Shown here: piece after piece, positions 1 through 11,587 of the stretch
Layout of the letters: every line of letters begins with the position of its first letter
How positions within the stretch are numbered: position 1 is the first letter of the stretch
DNA from: Antarcticimicrobium luteum
Lineage (GTDB): Bacteria; Pseudomonadota; Alphaproteobacteria; Rhodobacterales; Rhodobacteraceae
DNA length: 36,579 nt
Direction: 5' to 3'
Assembly: GCF_004358185.1 (NCBI RefSeq)
Contig: NZ_SMUV01000042.1
Location: 1-36,579, forward strand
Made by a program: the position numbers and the translations under genes
Notes under the pieces: generated by a model
Told to the model about the DNA's origin: nothing
The model's input: the letters and a program-made list of their open reading frames with translations, nothing else
Databases searched by the model: none

Positions 1-107
1 ACCCAGTCGGCGCCCTGATCCTCGATGGCGCGGATCTCCTGCCCGAAGTTGGCGAAATCGGCGGACAGGATCGACGGCGCGATCTTGACGGAACGGTCGA
101 AGCTCAT
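1..107 (-). CDS. cbbE: Ribulose-phosphate 3-epimerase, N-terminal part (cut by window edge)
   Basis: This is the last visible gene of the Calvin operon. It would interconvert ribulose-5-phosphate and xylulose-5-phosphate, feeding the RuBP regeneration branch. Only the first 35 codons plus two bases are present. They carry the [15 protein letters not shown] start of the Rpe TIM barrel (residues 8-22) and the GADW that leads into the first metal-binding histidine region, which is off the window. The ATG (105-107) overlaps the cbbX stop in an ATGA, so translation is probably coupled. Rpe is normally about 220-230 residues, so most of the gene lies beyond the left edge. The family assignment is firm; calling it cbbE rather than rpe rests on its operon position. 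Confidence 0.9.
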   Translation of the reverse strand, partial: MSFDRSVKIAPSILSADFANFGQEIRAIEDQGADW

Positions 108-1027
108 TCCGCGGCCTCCGGCGCGGCGCGGTCCGCGTCCAGCCCGCCGCGGAACACGCGCGAGGGGCGGATGTCGGCCTCGGAAATTGTCGACAGCGCA
201 TCCGCATCCACCACGCCGCCGGCCTCGAACAGCCGGTTGGCCTGCCGCAGCCGGGCGCGGTCGAGCGCGTTTCGGATTGAGCGGGCGTTGGCGAAATGCG
301 GCTGGGTGCGGCGCAGATCGATATACTCCTCCAGCGCGGCGCGGCCGCCCTCGTCGAGGCGATAGCCCTGATCGCCCAGCATGGTGCCGGCAATCCGCCC
401 CAGCTCTTCTTCGGAGTAGTCGGGGAATTCGATATGGTGGGCGATGCGTGACCGGAACCCGGGATTGGCGGAAAAGAACCGGTCCATCCGGTCGGCGTAG
501 CCGGCCATGATCACCACCAGATCGTCGCGGTTGTTCTCCATCACCTGCAACAGGATCTCGATCGCCTCCTGGCCGTAGTCGCGTTCGTTGTCGGGTTTGT
601 AGAGGTAATAGGCCTCGTCGATGAAGAGCACGCCGCCCATCGCCTTTTTCAGTACCTCCTTGGTCTTTGGCGCGGTGTGGCCGATGTACTGGCCGACAAG
701 GTCGTCGCGTGTGACGCTGACCAGATGCCCCTTGCGCACATAGCCCAGACGGTACAACAGCCCGGCCATCTTGCGCGCGACCGTGGTCTTGCCGGTGCCG
801 GGATTGCCGGTGAAGGACATGTGCAGCGTCGGCGTCTCCTGGCTGAGGCCCAGCGCGCGCCGGGCCCGGTCCACCAGCAGCAGCGCGGCGGTCTCGCGGA
901 TGCGCTGCTTGACCGGGGCCAGACCGATCAGCTCTTCGTCCAGTTCGCGCAGAACTTCGGCCACGCCGGAGCTTTCATACTCGGCGCCGAGATCAATGCG
1001 CTGCGGTGCTTCGGGTGTGTCTGTCAT
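104..1027 (-). CDS. cbbX: Red-type RuBisCO activase CbbX (AAA+)
   Basis: This AAA+ ATPase removes inhibitory sugar phosphates from form I red-type RuBisCO by pulling on the large-subunit C-terminus. The 307-residue protein shows Walker [10 protein letters not shown] (74-82), Walker [10 protein letters not shown] (131-139), the pore-loop YIGHT (114-118) and a candidate arginine finger in GFRSRI (190-195). Length and motifs match the proteobacterial CbbX family. It follows cbbS after a 65-nt gap and overlaps the rpe/cbbE start. A GAAGGGG ribosome site precedes the ATG at 1027. Its presence matches the red-type RuBisCO encoded just upstream. No sign of damage. Confidence 0.97.
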   Translation of the reverse strand: MTDTPEAPQRIDLGAEYESSGVAEVLRELDEELIGLAPVKQRIRETAALLLVDRARRALGLSQETPTLHMSFTGNPGTGKTTVARKMAGLLYRLGYVRKGHLVSVTRDDLVGQYIGHTAPKTKEVLKKAMGGVLFIDEAYYLYKPDNERDYGQEAIEILLQVMENNRDDLVVIMAGYADRMDRFFSANPGFRSRIAHHIEFPDYSEEELGRIAGTMLGDQGYRLDEGGRAALEEYIDLRRTQPHFANARSIRNALDRARLRQANRLFEAGGVVDADALSTISEADIRPSRVFRGGLDADRAAPEAAE

Positions 1028-1065
1028 GTCCGGCCCCTTCTTCAGTGTTCAAATGCTATGGGGGT

Positions 1066-1084
1066 GCGGGGGCGGTTCCCCCGC
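1066..1084 (-). other. GC hairpin just downstream of cbbS
   Basis: A 7-bp perfect stem (GCGGGGG with CCCCCGC, 5-nt loop) sits 8 nt beyond the cbbS stop codon and before the cbbX ribosome site. There is no T-tract, so it is unlikely to end transcription by itself. It may protect the 3' end of a cbbLS transcript segment. The structure is seen directly; the role is inferred. Confidence 0.5.
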
Positions 1085-1092
1085 TGCCCCCG

Positions 1093-1482
1093 TCAGGCGC
1101 GCGCGGTCCAGCCGTATTTCTGCGAGCGCCCCTCGTAATCGGTGCGCTGCATGGTCAGGCGGGGCTCCTCGGCGGGGCGGTTGACGATGAACGACATCAT
1201 CACCGTCTCGAATCCGCGGGTGTCGTCGAAGGCCTGCATCCGGATATAGGCGTCCGGGTGCGCCTTGCGGCAGTCTTCAAACTCCATCATCACGCCCTTG
1301 GCGTCGCGCAGGTCGAACATCGGGTGGCCCCACATTTCCCAATAGATGTTCCGGGGGTGGGGATCGTCGGTGTATTCCAGGCTGACTGCCCAGTCGCGCG
1401 ACAGCATGTATTCGACCTGGGCGGTGATCTGCTCGTCGCTCAGGTCGGGCAGGAAGGAAAAGCATCCTTGGGTGATACGCAT
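1093..1482 (-). CDS. cbbS: RuBisCO small subunit, red-type
   Basis: Small subunit of form I RuBisCO, which caps the L8 core. The 129-residue protein starts [19 protein letters not shown] and carries the long C-terminal extension (about residues 98-129, ending QKYGWTA) that forms the beta-hairpin typical of red-type small subunits. That extension agrees with the form IC large subunit and the CbbX activase beside it. The ATG at 1482 has an AGGAG ribosome site. It lies 93 nt after cbbL, a gap holding a strong hairpin, and 65 nt before cbbX. The gene appears intact. Confidence 0.97.
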   Translation of the reverse strand: MRITQGCFSFLPDLSDEQITAQVEYMLSRDWAVSLEYTDDPHPRNIYWEMWGHPMFDLRDAKGVMMEFEDCRKAHPDAYIRMQAFDDTRGFETVMMSFIVNRPAEEPRLTMQRTDYEGRSQKYGWTARA

Positions 1483-1521
1483 CGGTGGTGTCTCCTATGG
1501 TTGATCCGGGTGCTCCGTGTC

Positions 1522-1552
1522 CCCTTTCCCTGCCAGACGGGCAGGGAGAGGG
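1522..1552 (-). other. Hairpin in the cbbL-cbbS intergenic region
   Basis: A 13-position stem (1522-1534 with 1540-1552) with a 5-nt loop and one mismatch (1526/1548) fills much of the 93-nt cbbL-cbbS gap. In the mRNA sense the loop is CGTCT, flanked by CCCTGCC and GGCAGGG. No T-tract follows, so an mRNA processing or stability element that tunes the large:small subunit ratio is more likely than a terminator. Role is inferred. Confidence 0.6.
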
Positions 1553-1575
1553 GGCGGATATGAGGGGGCGCCCCC

Positions 1576-4144
<2,569 letters not shown>

Positions 4145-4160
4145 ATCGGACCTCCTTGCC

Positions 4161-5369
4161 TCAGGCGGCTGCGGCGGCGCCGTCCAGCGCCGCGATACCG
4201 GGGAGCGTCCTGCCCTCCAGCCATTCCAGGAATGCCCCACCGGCGGTGGAGACATAGGTGAAGTCTTGGGTGACGCCCGCCGCGTTCAGCGCCGCGACGG
4301 TGTCGCCGCCGCCGGCCACGGTGACGGCGCGGCCCTGCCGGGTCAGCGCGGCCGCGGCGCGGGCGAGCGCCACGGTCGCCATGTCGAAGGGCGGGATCTC
4401 GAAGGCGCCGAGCGGGCCGTTCCACAGGATGGTCTGCGCACCGGTCAGCACCGTCTGGAACCCGGCCAGCGCCTGCGGCCCGGCGTCGAGGATCATCGCG
4501 TCCTCGGGGCAGGCGAAGGCATCGACCACCTGCGTCTCGGCCTCGGCGCGGAATTCCCGCGCCACCACAACGTCCTGCGGCAGATGCAGATAGCAGCCGG
4601 ATTTCTCGGCCAGCCGCCGGATCTCGCGCGCGGTGTCGATCTGGTCGGCCTCATGCAGCGACCGGCCCATCGGCGCGCCCTCGGCAAAAAGGAAGGTGTT
4701 GGCCATGCCGCCACCGATGATTACCGCGTCGAGCCTTTGCACCAGGTTCTTCAATACCGCGATTTTGCTGGACACCTTGGCGCCGCCGACAATCGCCACC
4801 GAGGGCCGCTTGGGCGCGTCGAGCGCAGCGCCGAGCGCCTCAAGCTCCTCGACCAGAAGCGGCCCCGCGGCGGCGGGCAGGAGGCGGGCCAGCGCCTCGG
4901 TCGAGGCGTGGGCGCGGTGGGCGCAGGAAAAGGCGTCGTTGACATAGATGTCGCCAAGCCTGGCCAGCTGCGCCGCAAAGGCGGGATCGTTGGCGATTTC
5001 GCCCGGGTTCAGCCGCAGGTTTTCGCACAGCAGCGCCTCGCCGTTGGCCAGTTGCCGCGACAGGATCACGGCGGACTCGTCGGCGCAGACATCCGAGAAC
5101 CGAACCGGCACGCCGAGCGCCTCGGCCAGGGCCGGCCGGAACTTGTCCACCGAAAAGCTGGAATTCAGCTCATTGGGCTCGGGGCGGCCAAAATGGGTCA
5201 GGACGACCAGCCGTGCGCCGCGCGCCAGAAGCGGCCGCATGCCTGCCGCAAAGCGGTCGATCCGGGTGGTATCGGTGATCCGGCCGGCTTCGGTCGGAAC
5301 GTTCAGGTCGGCCCGCACCAGCACGCGTTTGCCGGTAACGTCCATATCGGTGATGCGCGCGATGCTCAT
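4161..5369 (-). CDS. pgk: Phosphoglycerate kinase
   Basis: ATP-dependent phosphorylation of 3-phosphoglycerate, the first step after RuBisCO. The 402-residue protein shows VRADLNVP (18-25), HFGRPEP (59-65), [10 protein letters not shown] (194-203), NGPLGAFE (317-324) and the nucleotide-site GGGDT (353-357). The ATG at 5369 overlaps the gap stop codon (ATGA), indicating tight coupling of the kinase with its reductive partner. It is slightly longer than common Pgk owing to a short alanine-rich C-terminus. The symbol cbbK is also used when the gene sits in a cbb operon. Confidence 0.97.
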   Translation of the reverse strand: MSIARITDMDVTGKRVLVRADLNVPTEAGRITDTTRIDRFAAGMRPLLARGARLVVLTHFGRPEPNELNSSFSVDKFRPALAEALGVPVRFSDVCADESAVILSRQLANGEALLCENLRLNPGEIANDPAFAAQLARLGDIYVNDAFSCAHRAHASTEALARLLPAAAGPLLVEELEALGAALDAPKRPSVAIVGGAKVSSKIAVLKNLVQRLDAVIIGGGMANTFLFAEGAPMGRSLHEADQIDTAREIRRLAEKSGCYLHLPQDVVVAREFRAEAETQVVDAFACPEDAMILDAGPQALAGFQTVLTGAQTILWNGPLGAFEIPPFDMATVALARAAAALTRQGRAVTVAGGGDTVAALNAAGVTQDFTYVSTAGGAFLEWLEGRTLPGIAALDGAAAAA

Positions 5370-6367
5370 CCGACCTGCCCCATGTGAACGGCATTGTCCG
5401 CCATGCGGCAGGAAAAGCCCCACTCGTTGTCGTACCAGGCCATCACCCGCACCAGCGATCCGTCGATGACACGGGTCTGGTCGGCGGCGAAGTTGCACGA
5501 ATGGGTCTCGTGGTTGTAATCGACCGAGACCTTGGGCTCGGTTTCATAGCTCATGATGCCGCGCATCGGGCCGGCGGCGGCCTCGGCGATGATCGCGTTG
5601 ATCTCTTCCACCGTCACCGATTTGGACGGGCGGAAGGTCAGATCGACGGCGGAGACATTCGGCGTCGGCACCCGGATCGCGGAGCCGTCGAGCCTGCCTT
5701 TCAGTTCGGGCAGCACCTCGCCGATCGCCTTGGCGGCCCCTGTGGTGGTGGGGATCATCGCCATGGCGGCGGCGCGGGCGCGGTAGAGGTCGCTGTGGCG
5801 GCGGTCCAGCGTCGGCTGGTCGCCGGTATAGGAATGCACCGTGGTCATGATGCCCTGTTCGATGCCCACCGCGTCGTTCAGAACCTTGGCCATCGGCGCC
5901 AGGCAATTGGTGGTGCAGGAACCATTGGAGACCACGATTTCCGACGGCTTCAGGTCGCGGTGATTGACGCCGTAGACCATGGTCCTGTCGGCCCCCTTGG
6001 CCGGCGCCGAGATCAGAACCTTTTTCGCGCCCTGGCCCAGGTGCACGGCGGCGGCGTCGCGCGAATTGAACTGACCCGAGCATTCCAGCACCACGTCGAC
6101 GCCGGACCACTCCAACGCGCCCGGATCGTAGGTCGAGAACACCTGCATCGGTCCGTGACCTATGTCCATCGTGGTCCCGTCGATGCGGATTTCGCCGCCA
6201 AAGCGGCCATGCACGCTGTCGTATTTCAGCAGATGCGCGGCGGTCTCGATCGGGCCGGTTGCGTTGAGCTTGACCACCTCGATGTCGTTGCGGCCGCTCT
6301 CGGCGATGGCGCTCAGGGTGCACCTGCCTATTCGGCCAAAGCCGTTGATTGCAACTTTTATTGTCAT
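5366..6367 (-). CDS. cbbG: Glyceraldehyde-3-phosphate dehydrogenase, Calvin-operon type
   Basis: Reduces 1,3-bisphosphoglycerate to glyceraldehyde-3-phosphate. The 333-residue protein has the Rossmann motif GFGRIGR (9-15) and catalytic Cys151 in SNGSCTTNCLAP. At the end of the second beta strand, where NAD-specific enzymes have an Asn-Asp pair, this protein has LNA (34-36). Losing that aspartate usually relaxes or switches specificity to NADP(H), as in Bacillus GapB, which fits a biosynthetic role. Its ribosome site lies in a hairpin overlapping the end of cbbT, and its stop overlaps the pgk start. Gene symbol gap is equally valid. Confidence 0.96.
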   Translation of the reverse strand: MTIKVAINGFGRIGRCTLSAIAESGRNDIEVVKLNATGPIETAAHLLKYDSVHGRFGGEIRIDGTTMDIGHGPMQVFSTYDPGALEWSGVDVVLECSGQFNSRDAAAVHLGQGAKKVLISAPAKGADRTMVYGVNHRDLKPSEIVVSNGSCTTNCLAPMAKVLNDAVGIEQGIMTTVHSYTGDQPTLDRRHSDLYRARAAAMAMIPTTTGAAKAIGEVLPELKGRLDGSAIRVPTPNVSAVDLTFRPSKSVTVEEINAIIAEAAAGPMRGIMSYETEPKVSVDYNHETHSCNFAADQTRVIDGSLVRVMAWYDNEWGFSCRMADNAVHMGQVG

Positions 6368-6370
6368 TTC

Positions 6371-6390
6371 AACCTCTTAGGATAAGAGTT
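6371..6390 (-). promoter_or_regulatory. Hairpin spanning the cbbT stop and the gap ribosome site
   Basis: In the mRNA sense AACTCTTA pairs with TAAGAGGTT (one bulged G) around a 3-nt loop. The structure contains the cbbT TAA stop and the AAGAGG ribosome site of gap, 6 nt before its ATG. A ribosome finishing cbbT would melt it, giving coupled translation. The pairing is seen; the coupling is inferred. Confidence 0.5.
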
Positions 6391-8368
6391 CGCGTGCCTT
6401 CGCGGCAGTGTGGACGGCGGTGATGCCGAAATACTCGTAAAGCTCGGGCGCGGGGGCGGAGGCGCCGAAACCGGTCATGCCGACAAAGCCGTCCTCGGGG
6501 CGCAGCAGGTTGTCCCAGCCTTGCCGGACGGCGGCCTCGATCCCGATGCGGGGGGCGGTGCCAAGGACCGCCGCGCGCCAGGCGGCGTCCTGGGCAGTGA
6601 ACAGCTCGAAACAGGGGGCGGAGACCACGGCGGCCTTGATCCCCTCTTCGGCCAGCAGATCGGCGGCGGCGCAGGCGATCTCCACCTCGGACCCGGTGGC
6701 GATCAGGGTGAGATCGCGGGGGCCGTGGGTTTCGCGCAGCACATAGGCGCCGCGGGCGGTCAGGTTTTCCGCGACATGTTCGGTGCGCAGGGTCGGCAGG
6801 CCCTGCCGCGACAGGCAAAGCACGCTGGGGGTGCTGTCGCTCATCGCGGCCAGTTCCCACATCTCGGCGGTTTCCACCACGTCGGCAGGGCGAAAGAGGT
6901 TCAGGTTGGGCATGGCGCGCAGGCTGGCGATGGTCTCGACCGGCTGATGGGTGGGGCCGTCCTCGCCCAGCCCGATGCTGTCATGGGTCATCACATAGAC
7001 GACCGGGCGCCGCATCAGCGCCGACAGGCGGATCGCCGGGCGGCAGTAATCGGCAAACGCCAGGAAGGTGCCGCCATAGGGCAGGAAGCCGCCGTGCAGC
7101 GAGATGCCGTTCATCGCCGCCGCCATGCCGTGTTCGCGGATGCCGTAATGGATGTAGTCGCCGGCGTAGTCGTCACGGCTGACCGGCGTCATCCCCTTGG
7201 TGCGGGTGTTGTTCGACCCGGTCAGGTCGGCGGAGCCGCCGATGGTATTTGCCAAGGTCGCATTGACCACCTCCAGCGCCATTTCGCTGGCCTTGCGGGT
7301 GGCGACCTTGGGCGCCTGCGCCGAACGCTTTGCCTTGTATGCGGCGATCGCGGCATTGAGCGCCGCCGCGTCGGGGGCGGCGAGGGAGGCACTGAACTCG
7401 GCGGCCTTCGGGTTGGCGGCGAGACGGGTCAGCCAGGCGGCGCGGGCCTCGGCGCCGCGGGCGGCGACGGTGCGCCAGGCGGTGTAGATGTCCTGCGGGA
7501 TCTCGAACGGCGGATGCGTCCAGCCCAGTTCGGCCCGGGCGGCGGCGATCTCTTCCGCACCCAGGGGCGAGCCGTGGGTAGCGGAGGTGCCCTGTTTGTT
7601 CGGCGCGCCAAATCCGATCACCGTCTTGCAGGCGATCATCGAGGGGCGGGCATCGGCGCGGGCCGCTTCGATTGCGGCGGCCACGGCCTCCTTGTCATGC
7701 CCGTCCACCGCCTGCACATGCCAGCCGGCGGCGGCAAACCGCGCCCGCTGGTCGGTAGAGGTCGAGAGGTCGGTAGAGCCGTCGATGGTGATGCCGTTGT
7801 CGTCCCAGAACAGGATCAGCCGGCCCAGCCCCATATGACCGGCAAAGTCGATTGCTTCGTGGCTGATCCCCTCCATCAGGCAGCCGTCGCCGGCGATCAC
7901 GTAAGTATGGTGGCCCACCAGATCGTCGCCGAAGCGCGCGTTGTGCATCCGCTCGGCCAGCGCCATGCCGACGGCGGTGGCGATACCCTGACCCAGCGGT
8001 CCGGTGGTTGTCTCTATCCCCTTGGCATGGCCGTATTCCGGGTGTCCGGCGGTGCGATAGCCCATCTGCCGGAAATTGCGGATCTGCTCCATCCCCATGT
8101 CGTCATAGCCCAGCAGGTGATGGATCGCATAGACCAGCATCGAGCCGTGACCGGCGCTCATCACGAAACGGTCGCGGTCGGGCCAGTCGGAGTTCGCCGG
8201 GTCCAGCGTGATGAACCGGTTGAACAGAACGGCCGCCACATCGGCCAGACCCATCGGCGCGCCGGGATGGCCCGAGTTCGCGGCCTGAACTGCGTCCATC
8301 GCAAGCGCGCGGATCGCATTGGCCATCAGCTCCTCGGAGGCGGCGGTGATCTGGCTGTGCTGGTTCAT
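6377..8368 (-). CDS. cbbT: Transketolase
   Basis: Thiamine-diphosphate enzyme moving two-carbon ketol units in RuBP regeneration. The 663-residue protein is of normal length. It carries SGHPGAPMG (32-40), GPLGQG (123-128), the ThDP motif starting GDG (160-162) and ending at Asn191, and the pyrimidine-domain stretch around GIREHGM. The ATG at 8368 follows a GAGGAG site and lies 10 nt after the cbbP stop. It ends in TAA inside a hairpin that covers the ribosome site of gap. No irregularities. Confidence 0.97.
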   Translation of the reverse strand: MNQHSQITAASEELMANAIRALAMDAVQAANSGHPGAPMGLADVAAVLFNRFITLDPANSDWPDRDRFVMSAGHGSMLVYAIHHLLGYDDMGMEQIRNFRQMGYRTAGHPEYGHAKGIETTTGPLGQGIATAVGMALAERMHNARFGDDLVGHHTYVIAGDGCLMEGISHEAIDFAGHMGLGRLILFWDDNGITIDGSTDLSTSTDQRARFAAAGWHVQAVDGHDKEAVAAAIEAARADARPSMIACKTVIGFGAPNKQGTSATHGSPLGAEEIAAARAELGWTHPPFEIPQDIYTAWRTVAARGAEARAAWLTRLAANPKAAEFSASLAAPDAAALNAAIAAYKAKRSAQAPKVATRKASEMALEVVNATLANTIGGSADLTGSNNTRTKGMTPVSRDDYAGDYIHYGIREHGMAAAMNGISLHGGFLPYGGTFLAFADYCRPAIRLSALMRRPVVYVMTHDSIGLGEDGPTHQPVETIASLRAMPNLNLFRPADVVETAEMWELAAMSDSTPSVLCLSRQGLPTLRTEHVAENLTARGAYVLRETHGPRDLTLIATGSEVEIACAAADLLAEEGIKAAVVSAPCFELFTAQDAAWRAAVLGTAPRIGIEAAVRQGWDNLLRPEDGFVGMTGFGASAPAPELYEYFGITAVHTAAKARELLS

Positions 8369-8378
8369 CGGTATCTCC

Positions 8379-9251
8379 TCAGGCGCGTTTGGATTCGCTG
8401 ACCAGGCGGTGAACCATCGGGGTGAAGATCAGCTGCATCGCCAGATCCATCTTGCCGCCGGGGATGACGATCGAATTGGCGCGGGTCATCCAGCTGCCCT
8501 CGATCATCGTGGTGAGATAGGGAAAGTCGATGCCGCGCGGGTTCTTGAAGCGGATCACCACCAAGCTCTCGTCGGCGGTCGGAATCCAGCGCGCCACGAA
8601 AGGGTCGGAAGTATCGACCACCGGCACGCGCTGGAAATTCACGTCGGTCTCGATGAACTGCGGACAGATGCAATGCACATAGGCGTGCATCCGGCGCAGG
8701 ATGGTGTCGGTCACCGCCTCGGTCGAATAGCCGCGGCTGGCCTTGTCGCGGTGAATCTTCTGGATCCATTCGAGGTTGATCACCGGCACCACGCCGATCT
8801 TGAGGTCGGCGAATTTGGCGATATTGACCTCGTCGTTCACCACCGCGCCGTGCAGCCCCTCGTAGAACAGCAGCTCGGAATTGTCGGCAAAGGGTTCCCA
8901 CTGGGTGAACTGGCCCGGCCCGACACCCCGGCGCGCCGCCTCCTCGTCGTCATGGACATAGTGGCGGGTTTCGCCCCTGCCGGTCTCACCATAGGTGCGG
9001 AACACCTCTTCCAGCTTGCCCAACTCATTGGCGTCATAGCTGAAATGGCTGAAGGTATCTTCGCCGGCCGATTTGCGTTTCTCCAGCTCGGCCTTCATCG
9101 ACGCGCGGTCATAGCGGTGAAAGGCATCGCCCTCGATCGACACCGCCTCGATCCCCTCGCGGCGAAAGATCTGGTCGAAGGTCGCCTTGACCGTGGTCGT
9201 GCCGGCCCCCGAGGAGCCGGTCACCGAAATGATGGGGTGTTTCTTGGACAT
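8379..9251 (-). CDS. cbbP: Phosphoribulokinase, bacterial type
   Basis: ATP-dependent synthesis of ribulose-1,5-bisphosphate, a Calvin-cycle-specific step. The 290-residue length matches proteobacterial phosphoribulokinase, which is allosterically activated by NADH in studied relatives. The P-loop GSSGAGTTT (12-20) has the Thr variant usual for this family. Asp42, His45 and Arg49 in GDAFHRYDR match known catalytic and substrate residues. The ATG at 9251 follows GAAGGAGACCCA; longer in-frame extensions are cbbF sequence. It lies 10 nt after cbbF and 10 nt before cbbT. Confidence 0.98.
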   Translation of the reverse strand: MSKKHPIISVTGSSGAGTTTVKATFDQIFRREGIEAVSIEGDAFHRYDRASMKAELEKRKSAGEDTFSHFSYDANELGKLEEVFRTYGETGRGETRHYVHDDEEAARRGVGPGQFTQWEPFADNSELLFYEGLHGAVVNDEVNIAKFADLKIGVVPVINLEWIQKIHRDKASRGYSTEAVTDTILRRMHAYVHCICPQFIETDVNFQRVPVVDTSDPFVARWIPTADESLVVIRFKNPRGIDFPYLTTMIEGSWMTRANSIVIPGGKMDLAMQLIFTPMVHRLVSESKRA

Positions 9252-9261
9252 TGGGTCTCCT

Positions 9262-10272
9262 TCAGGCGCGGAACAGGCCGCGCGAGCCGAACAGGGCCGA
9301 GATCTCCTGTTCGGGCAGATCATGGTAGGCGGTGACGCGGTCGACCTTGTCGGGGGTGCCAAAGACAAGCGGGGTGCGTGCGTGAAGCTGGTCCGGGCGC
9401 TGATCCAGCAACGGATCCTGCCCGGTGGTGGCGCGCCCGCCGGCCTGCTCGACCAGCATGGCGATGGGGGCGCATTCATAGACCATGCGCAGCCGGCCCT
9501 GGCCATAGCCGGGGCGCCCGTCGGACGGGTAGAGGAAGATGCCGCCGCGCGACAGGATGCGGTGGGTCTCCGCCACCAGTGAGGCGACCCAGCGCATGTT
9601 GAAATTCTTGGCGCGCGGCCCCTCGATGCCTTGCAGGCAATCGTCGATATAGGCGCGCACGGGCTTGGACCAGTGACGATAGTTCGAGGCGTTGATGGCG
9701 AATTCAGAGGAGTCCTCGGGAATCGTCAGCATGCCGCCGGCCTGGTGGAACCGTCCGTCCTGCGGATCGCGCACAAAGGTCAGAACGCCATTCCCGAAGG
9801 TGACCACGAGCGCAGTCATCGGCCCATAGATGAAATAGCCCGCGGCGATCTGTTCGCGCCCGGACCGCAGAAAGCTGTCCTCGGCCCCGTCGCGGGCCGG
9901 GCGGATCGAAAAGATCGTGCCGATGGACACGTTCACGTCGATATTGGAGGAGCCGTCGAGCGGGTCGATGGCCAGCGCCAGGGCGCCGTCTTCGTCGATC
10001 TGCTCCACGGTCTCGCGCTCTTCCGAGGCGTACCAGCGCACGCCGGTGCCGGGCAGGGCGGCGGCAAAGGCCTCGTCCGCCATCACGTCCAGCGCCTTTT
10101 GATTGTCGCCGTCGCTGTTGCTGCCGACCTCGGCGCCCAGCGCGCCGTCCAGCGGGCCGCGGGCGATGATCTGTGCCAGATCCGACGCGACGCGGCTGAG
10201 CGCCTGCATCGGGGCGGCCAGGTGCGCCGGGATCAGCCCGGCGGGGGCAATCAGGCAATTATCTTTGGTCAA
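9262..10272 (-). CDS. cbbF: Fructose-1,6-/sedoheptulose-1,7-bisphosphatase, class I
   Basis: First gene of the Calvin operon; removes the C1 phosphate from fructose- and probably sedoheptulose-bisphosphate. The metal/phosphate motif [10 protein letters not shown] (103-112) and ASEERE (82-87) mark class I FBPase. The start is a TTG at 10272: it has a strong GGAGG site 8 nt upstream, gives a family-typical 336 residues, and no ATG occurs before codon 22. A TTG start on the leading gene could limit its expression relative to the strong upstream promoter. Confidence 0.95.
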   Translation of the reverse strand: MTKDNCLIAPAGLIPAHLAAPMQALSRVASDLAQIIARGPLDGALGAEVGSNSDGDNQKALDVMADEAFAAALPGTGVRWYASEERETVEQIDEDGALALAIDPLDGSSNIDVNVSIGTIFSIRPARDGAEDSFLRSGREQIAAGYFIYGPMTALVVTFGNGVLTFVRDPQDGRFHQAGGMLTIPEDSSEFAINASNYRHWSKPVRAYIDDCLQGIEGPRAKNFNMRWVASLVAETHRILSRGGIFLYPSDGRPGYGQGRLRMVYECAPIAMLVEQAGGRATTGQDPLLDQRPDQLHARTPLVFGTPDKVDRVTAYHDLPEQEISALFGSRGLFRA

Positions 10273-10317
10273 GGCGTTTTCCTCCGTCCTCGGAAAGGTT
10301 GATATCCACGGAATGGA

Positions 10318-10323
10318 ATTATA
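10318..10323 (-). promoter_or_regulatory. Probable -10 box of the cbb operon promoter
   Basis: A perfect TATAAT reads toward cbbF, about 46 nt before its TTG. No good TTGACA stands at 17 bp; TTGCTT is 19 bp upstream. A strong -10 with a poor -35 is usual for an activator-dependent promoter, and the CbbR motifs cover the -35 zone. Confidence 0.6.
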
Positions 10324-10329
10324 AGGAAT

Positions 10330-10352
10330 TTAAAACTTGTGAAAGCAAATTA
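10330..10352. promoter_or_regulatory. Candidate CbbR operator: three TNA motifs 10 bp apart
   Basis: TTA (10330-10332), TGA (10340-10342) and TTA (10350-10352) form TNA-N7-TNA-N7-TNA, the published CbbR half-site pattern repeated once per helical turn. The array lies between the cbbF -10 box and the cbbR start codon (10364), where a LysR-type activator would serve both divergent genes. Confidence 0.6.
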
Positions 10353-10363
10353 GAGAAATCTGA

Positions 10364-11305
10364 ATGCAGCGCCTTAATGCCATAACATTCAAACAGTTGC
10401 GCGCGCTGGATGCGGTCTGCCAATCCGGGGCGATCAGCACGGCCGCGGAGATGTTATCGCTCACACCTCCGGCGGTGCACAGCCAGCTGCGCGCCCTTGA
10501 GGAGGTTTTCGGCTGCGCGCTGGTCAATCGCGGCCAGGGGGGATTCGCCCCGACCGAGCAGGGCGCGGCACTTTTGACCGCTTTCCGGACCGCGCGGGCG
10601 GCGCTGGAACGTGCGGTCCATCAGATCGAAACGCTGGGCAAGGGGCTGTCGGGAACGGTGGTTCTGGGGGTGGTGAGCACGGCGAAATATTTCGCGCCGC
10701 ATCTGGTGGCGATGCTGCGGTCGGAATTTCCCGATATCGACGTGGTACTGCGGATCGGCAACCGCGCCCGGATCATCCAGATGATCGAGACAGGCGATCT
10801 CGATCTGGTGATCATGGGGCGGCCGCCGCGTTTGCCGGCGGTGGTGGCGCGTTCGATCGGCGATCATCCGCATTTGCTGGTGGCGCCGCCCGGGCATCCG
10901 CTGACCCGGATCGCACAGGTCACGCCGGACGACATCCTGTCCCAGCCTTTCGTGATGCGGGAACCGGGCTCGGGCACCCGTATCCTGACCATGCGGTTCC
11001 TGGATGAAATCGGCGAAGGACGCGAGTTTGCCTATACCGAGATGGAATCGAACGAGACCATCAAACAGGCGGTGGCGGCCGGACTCGGCGTGGCGATCCT
11101 GTCGGGCCACACCGTGCACGAAGAGCTGAAGTCCGGCCGGCTGGTGTCGATCCCCGCCGAACGGCTGCCCATCGTCCGGCACTGGTTCGTGTTGCACGCG
11201 GCCGGGCAGGAGCTGTCGCAGCCGGCGATCCGGATCATGGACTGGATCGTGTCCAATCCCGACCGGTTCCTGCCGGGTGGCGCGCGGAGCGCTGCAAGGT
11301 TCTAA
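10364..11305 (+). CDS. cbbR: LysR-type regulator CbbR
   Basis: Likely activator of the divergent Calvin operon. The 313-residue protein begins with the LysR winged helix (about residues 8-66; AISTAAEMLSLTPPAVHSQL is the helix-turn-helix). It is followed by a two-lobed effector domain (about 95-300) that in characterised CbbR proteins senses metabolites such as RuBP, phosphoenolpyruvate or NADPH. The ATG at 10364 has only a weak ribosome site, common for a self-limiting regulator. The 91-bp spacer to cbbF holds TNA-type sites. The name comes from family similarity plus its classic divergent position. Confidence 0.93.
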   Translation: MQRLNAITFKQLRALDAVCQSGAISTAAEMLSLTPPAVHSQLRALEEVFGCALVNRGQGGFAPTEQGAALLTAFRTARAALERAVHQIETLGKGLSGTVVLGVVSTAKYFAPHLVAMLRSEFPDIDVVLRIGNRARIIQMIETGDLDLVIMGRPPRLPAVVARSIGDHPHLLVAPPGHPLTRIAQVTPDDILSQPFVMREPGSGTRILTMRFLDEIGEGREFAYTEMESNETIKQAVAAGLGVAILSGHTVHEELKSGRLVSIPAERLPIVRHWFVLHAAGQELSQPAIRIMDWIVSNPDRFLPGGARSAARF

Positions 11306-11337
11306 AATACCCGGATTGACAAACATTATTATTTTAG
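11302..11337. repeat. AT-rich inverted repeat upstream of the hemP unit
   Basis: CTAAAATA (11302-11309) is an exact inverted copy of TATTTTAG (11330-11337), 20 nt apart, starting inside the last codons of cbbR. A TTGACA hexamer (11316-11321) lies between the arms. The AT-rich patch stands out from its surroundings. It could be an operator or promoter for the iron-related genes that follow, or a weak cbbR terminator; the sequence does not decide. Confidence 0.4.
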
Positions 11338-11413
11338 TCAGGTATTGGTCGTCCAGCCAACCCGCGTCGTGCCGGGTCAGCCATCCGCAGAACCATCCGC
11401 AGAACACGGGACC

Positions 11414-11587
11414 ATGCCGATGCACCGCCCAGCCGATACCCCCCGTCCGCCCTGGCGGCTGACGGGCCGCGCGCCCCGCAAACGCGACGACGTGTGGACC
11501 ATCCTTGCCGATGCCGGGCTGTGGCTCGGCCTGTCCGTGGACGCGCTCCTCGACCATATCGAAACCGAACCAAGGACAGGACGATGA
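11414..11587 (+). CDS. Small protein of unknown function, coupled to hemP
   Basis: A possible 57-residue protein whose TGA stop overlaps the hemP ATG as ATGA, the main reason to believe it. The N-terminal half is rich in Pro and Arg; the C-terminal half (WTILADAGLWLGLSVDALLDHI) looks like one or two amphipathic helices. I do not recognise the family. The ribosome site before ATG 11414 is weak, and a second ATG at 11420 or a TTG at 11345 are alternatives. It could be a leader or partner gene that couples translation into hemP. It may also be spurious. Confidence 0.4.
   Translation: MPMHRPADTPRPPWRLTGRAPRKRDDVWTILADAGLWLGLSVDALLDHIETEPRTGR

Noticed and set aside
6410-8401. Long open frame antisense to transketolase
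   Set aside because: Same length as the transketolase gene and Gly/His/Arg-rich; a codon-bias shadow.
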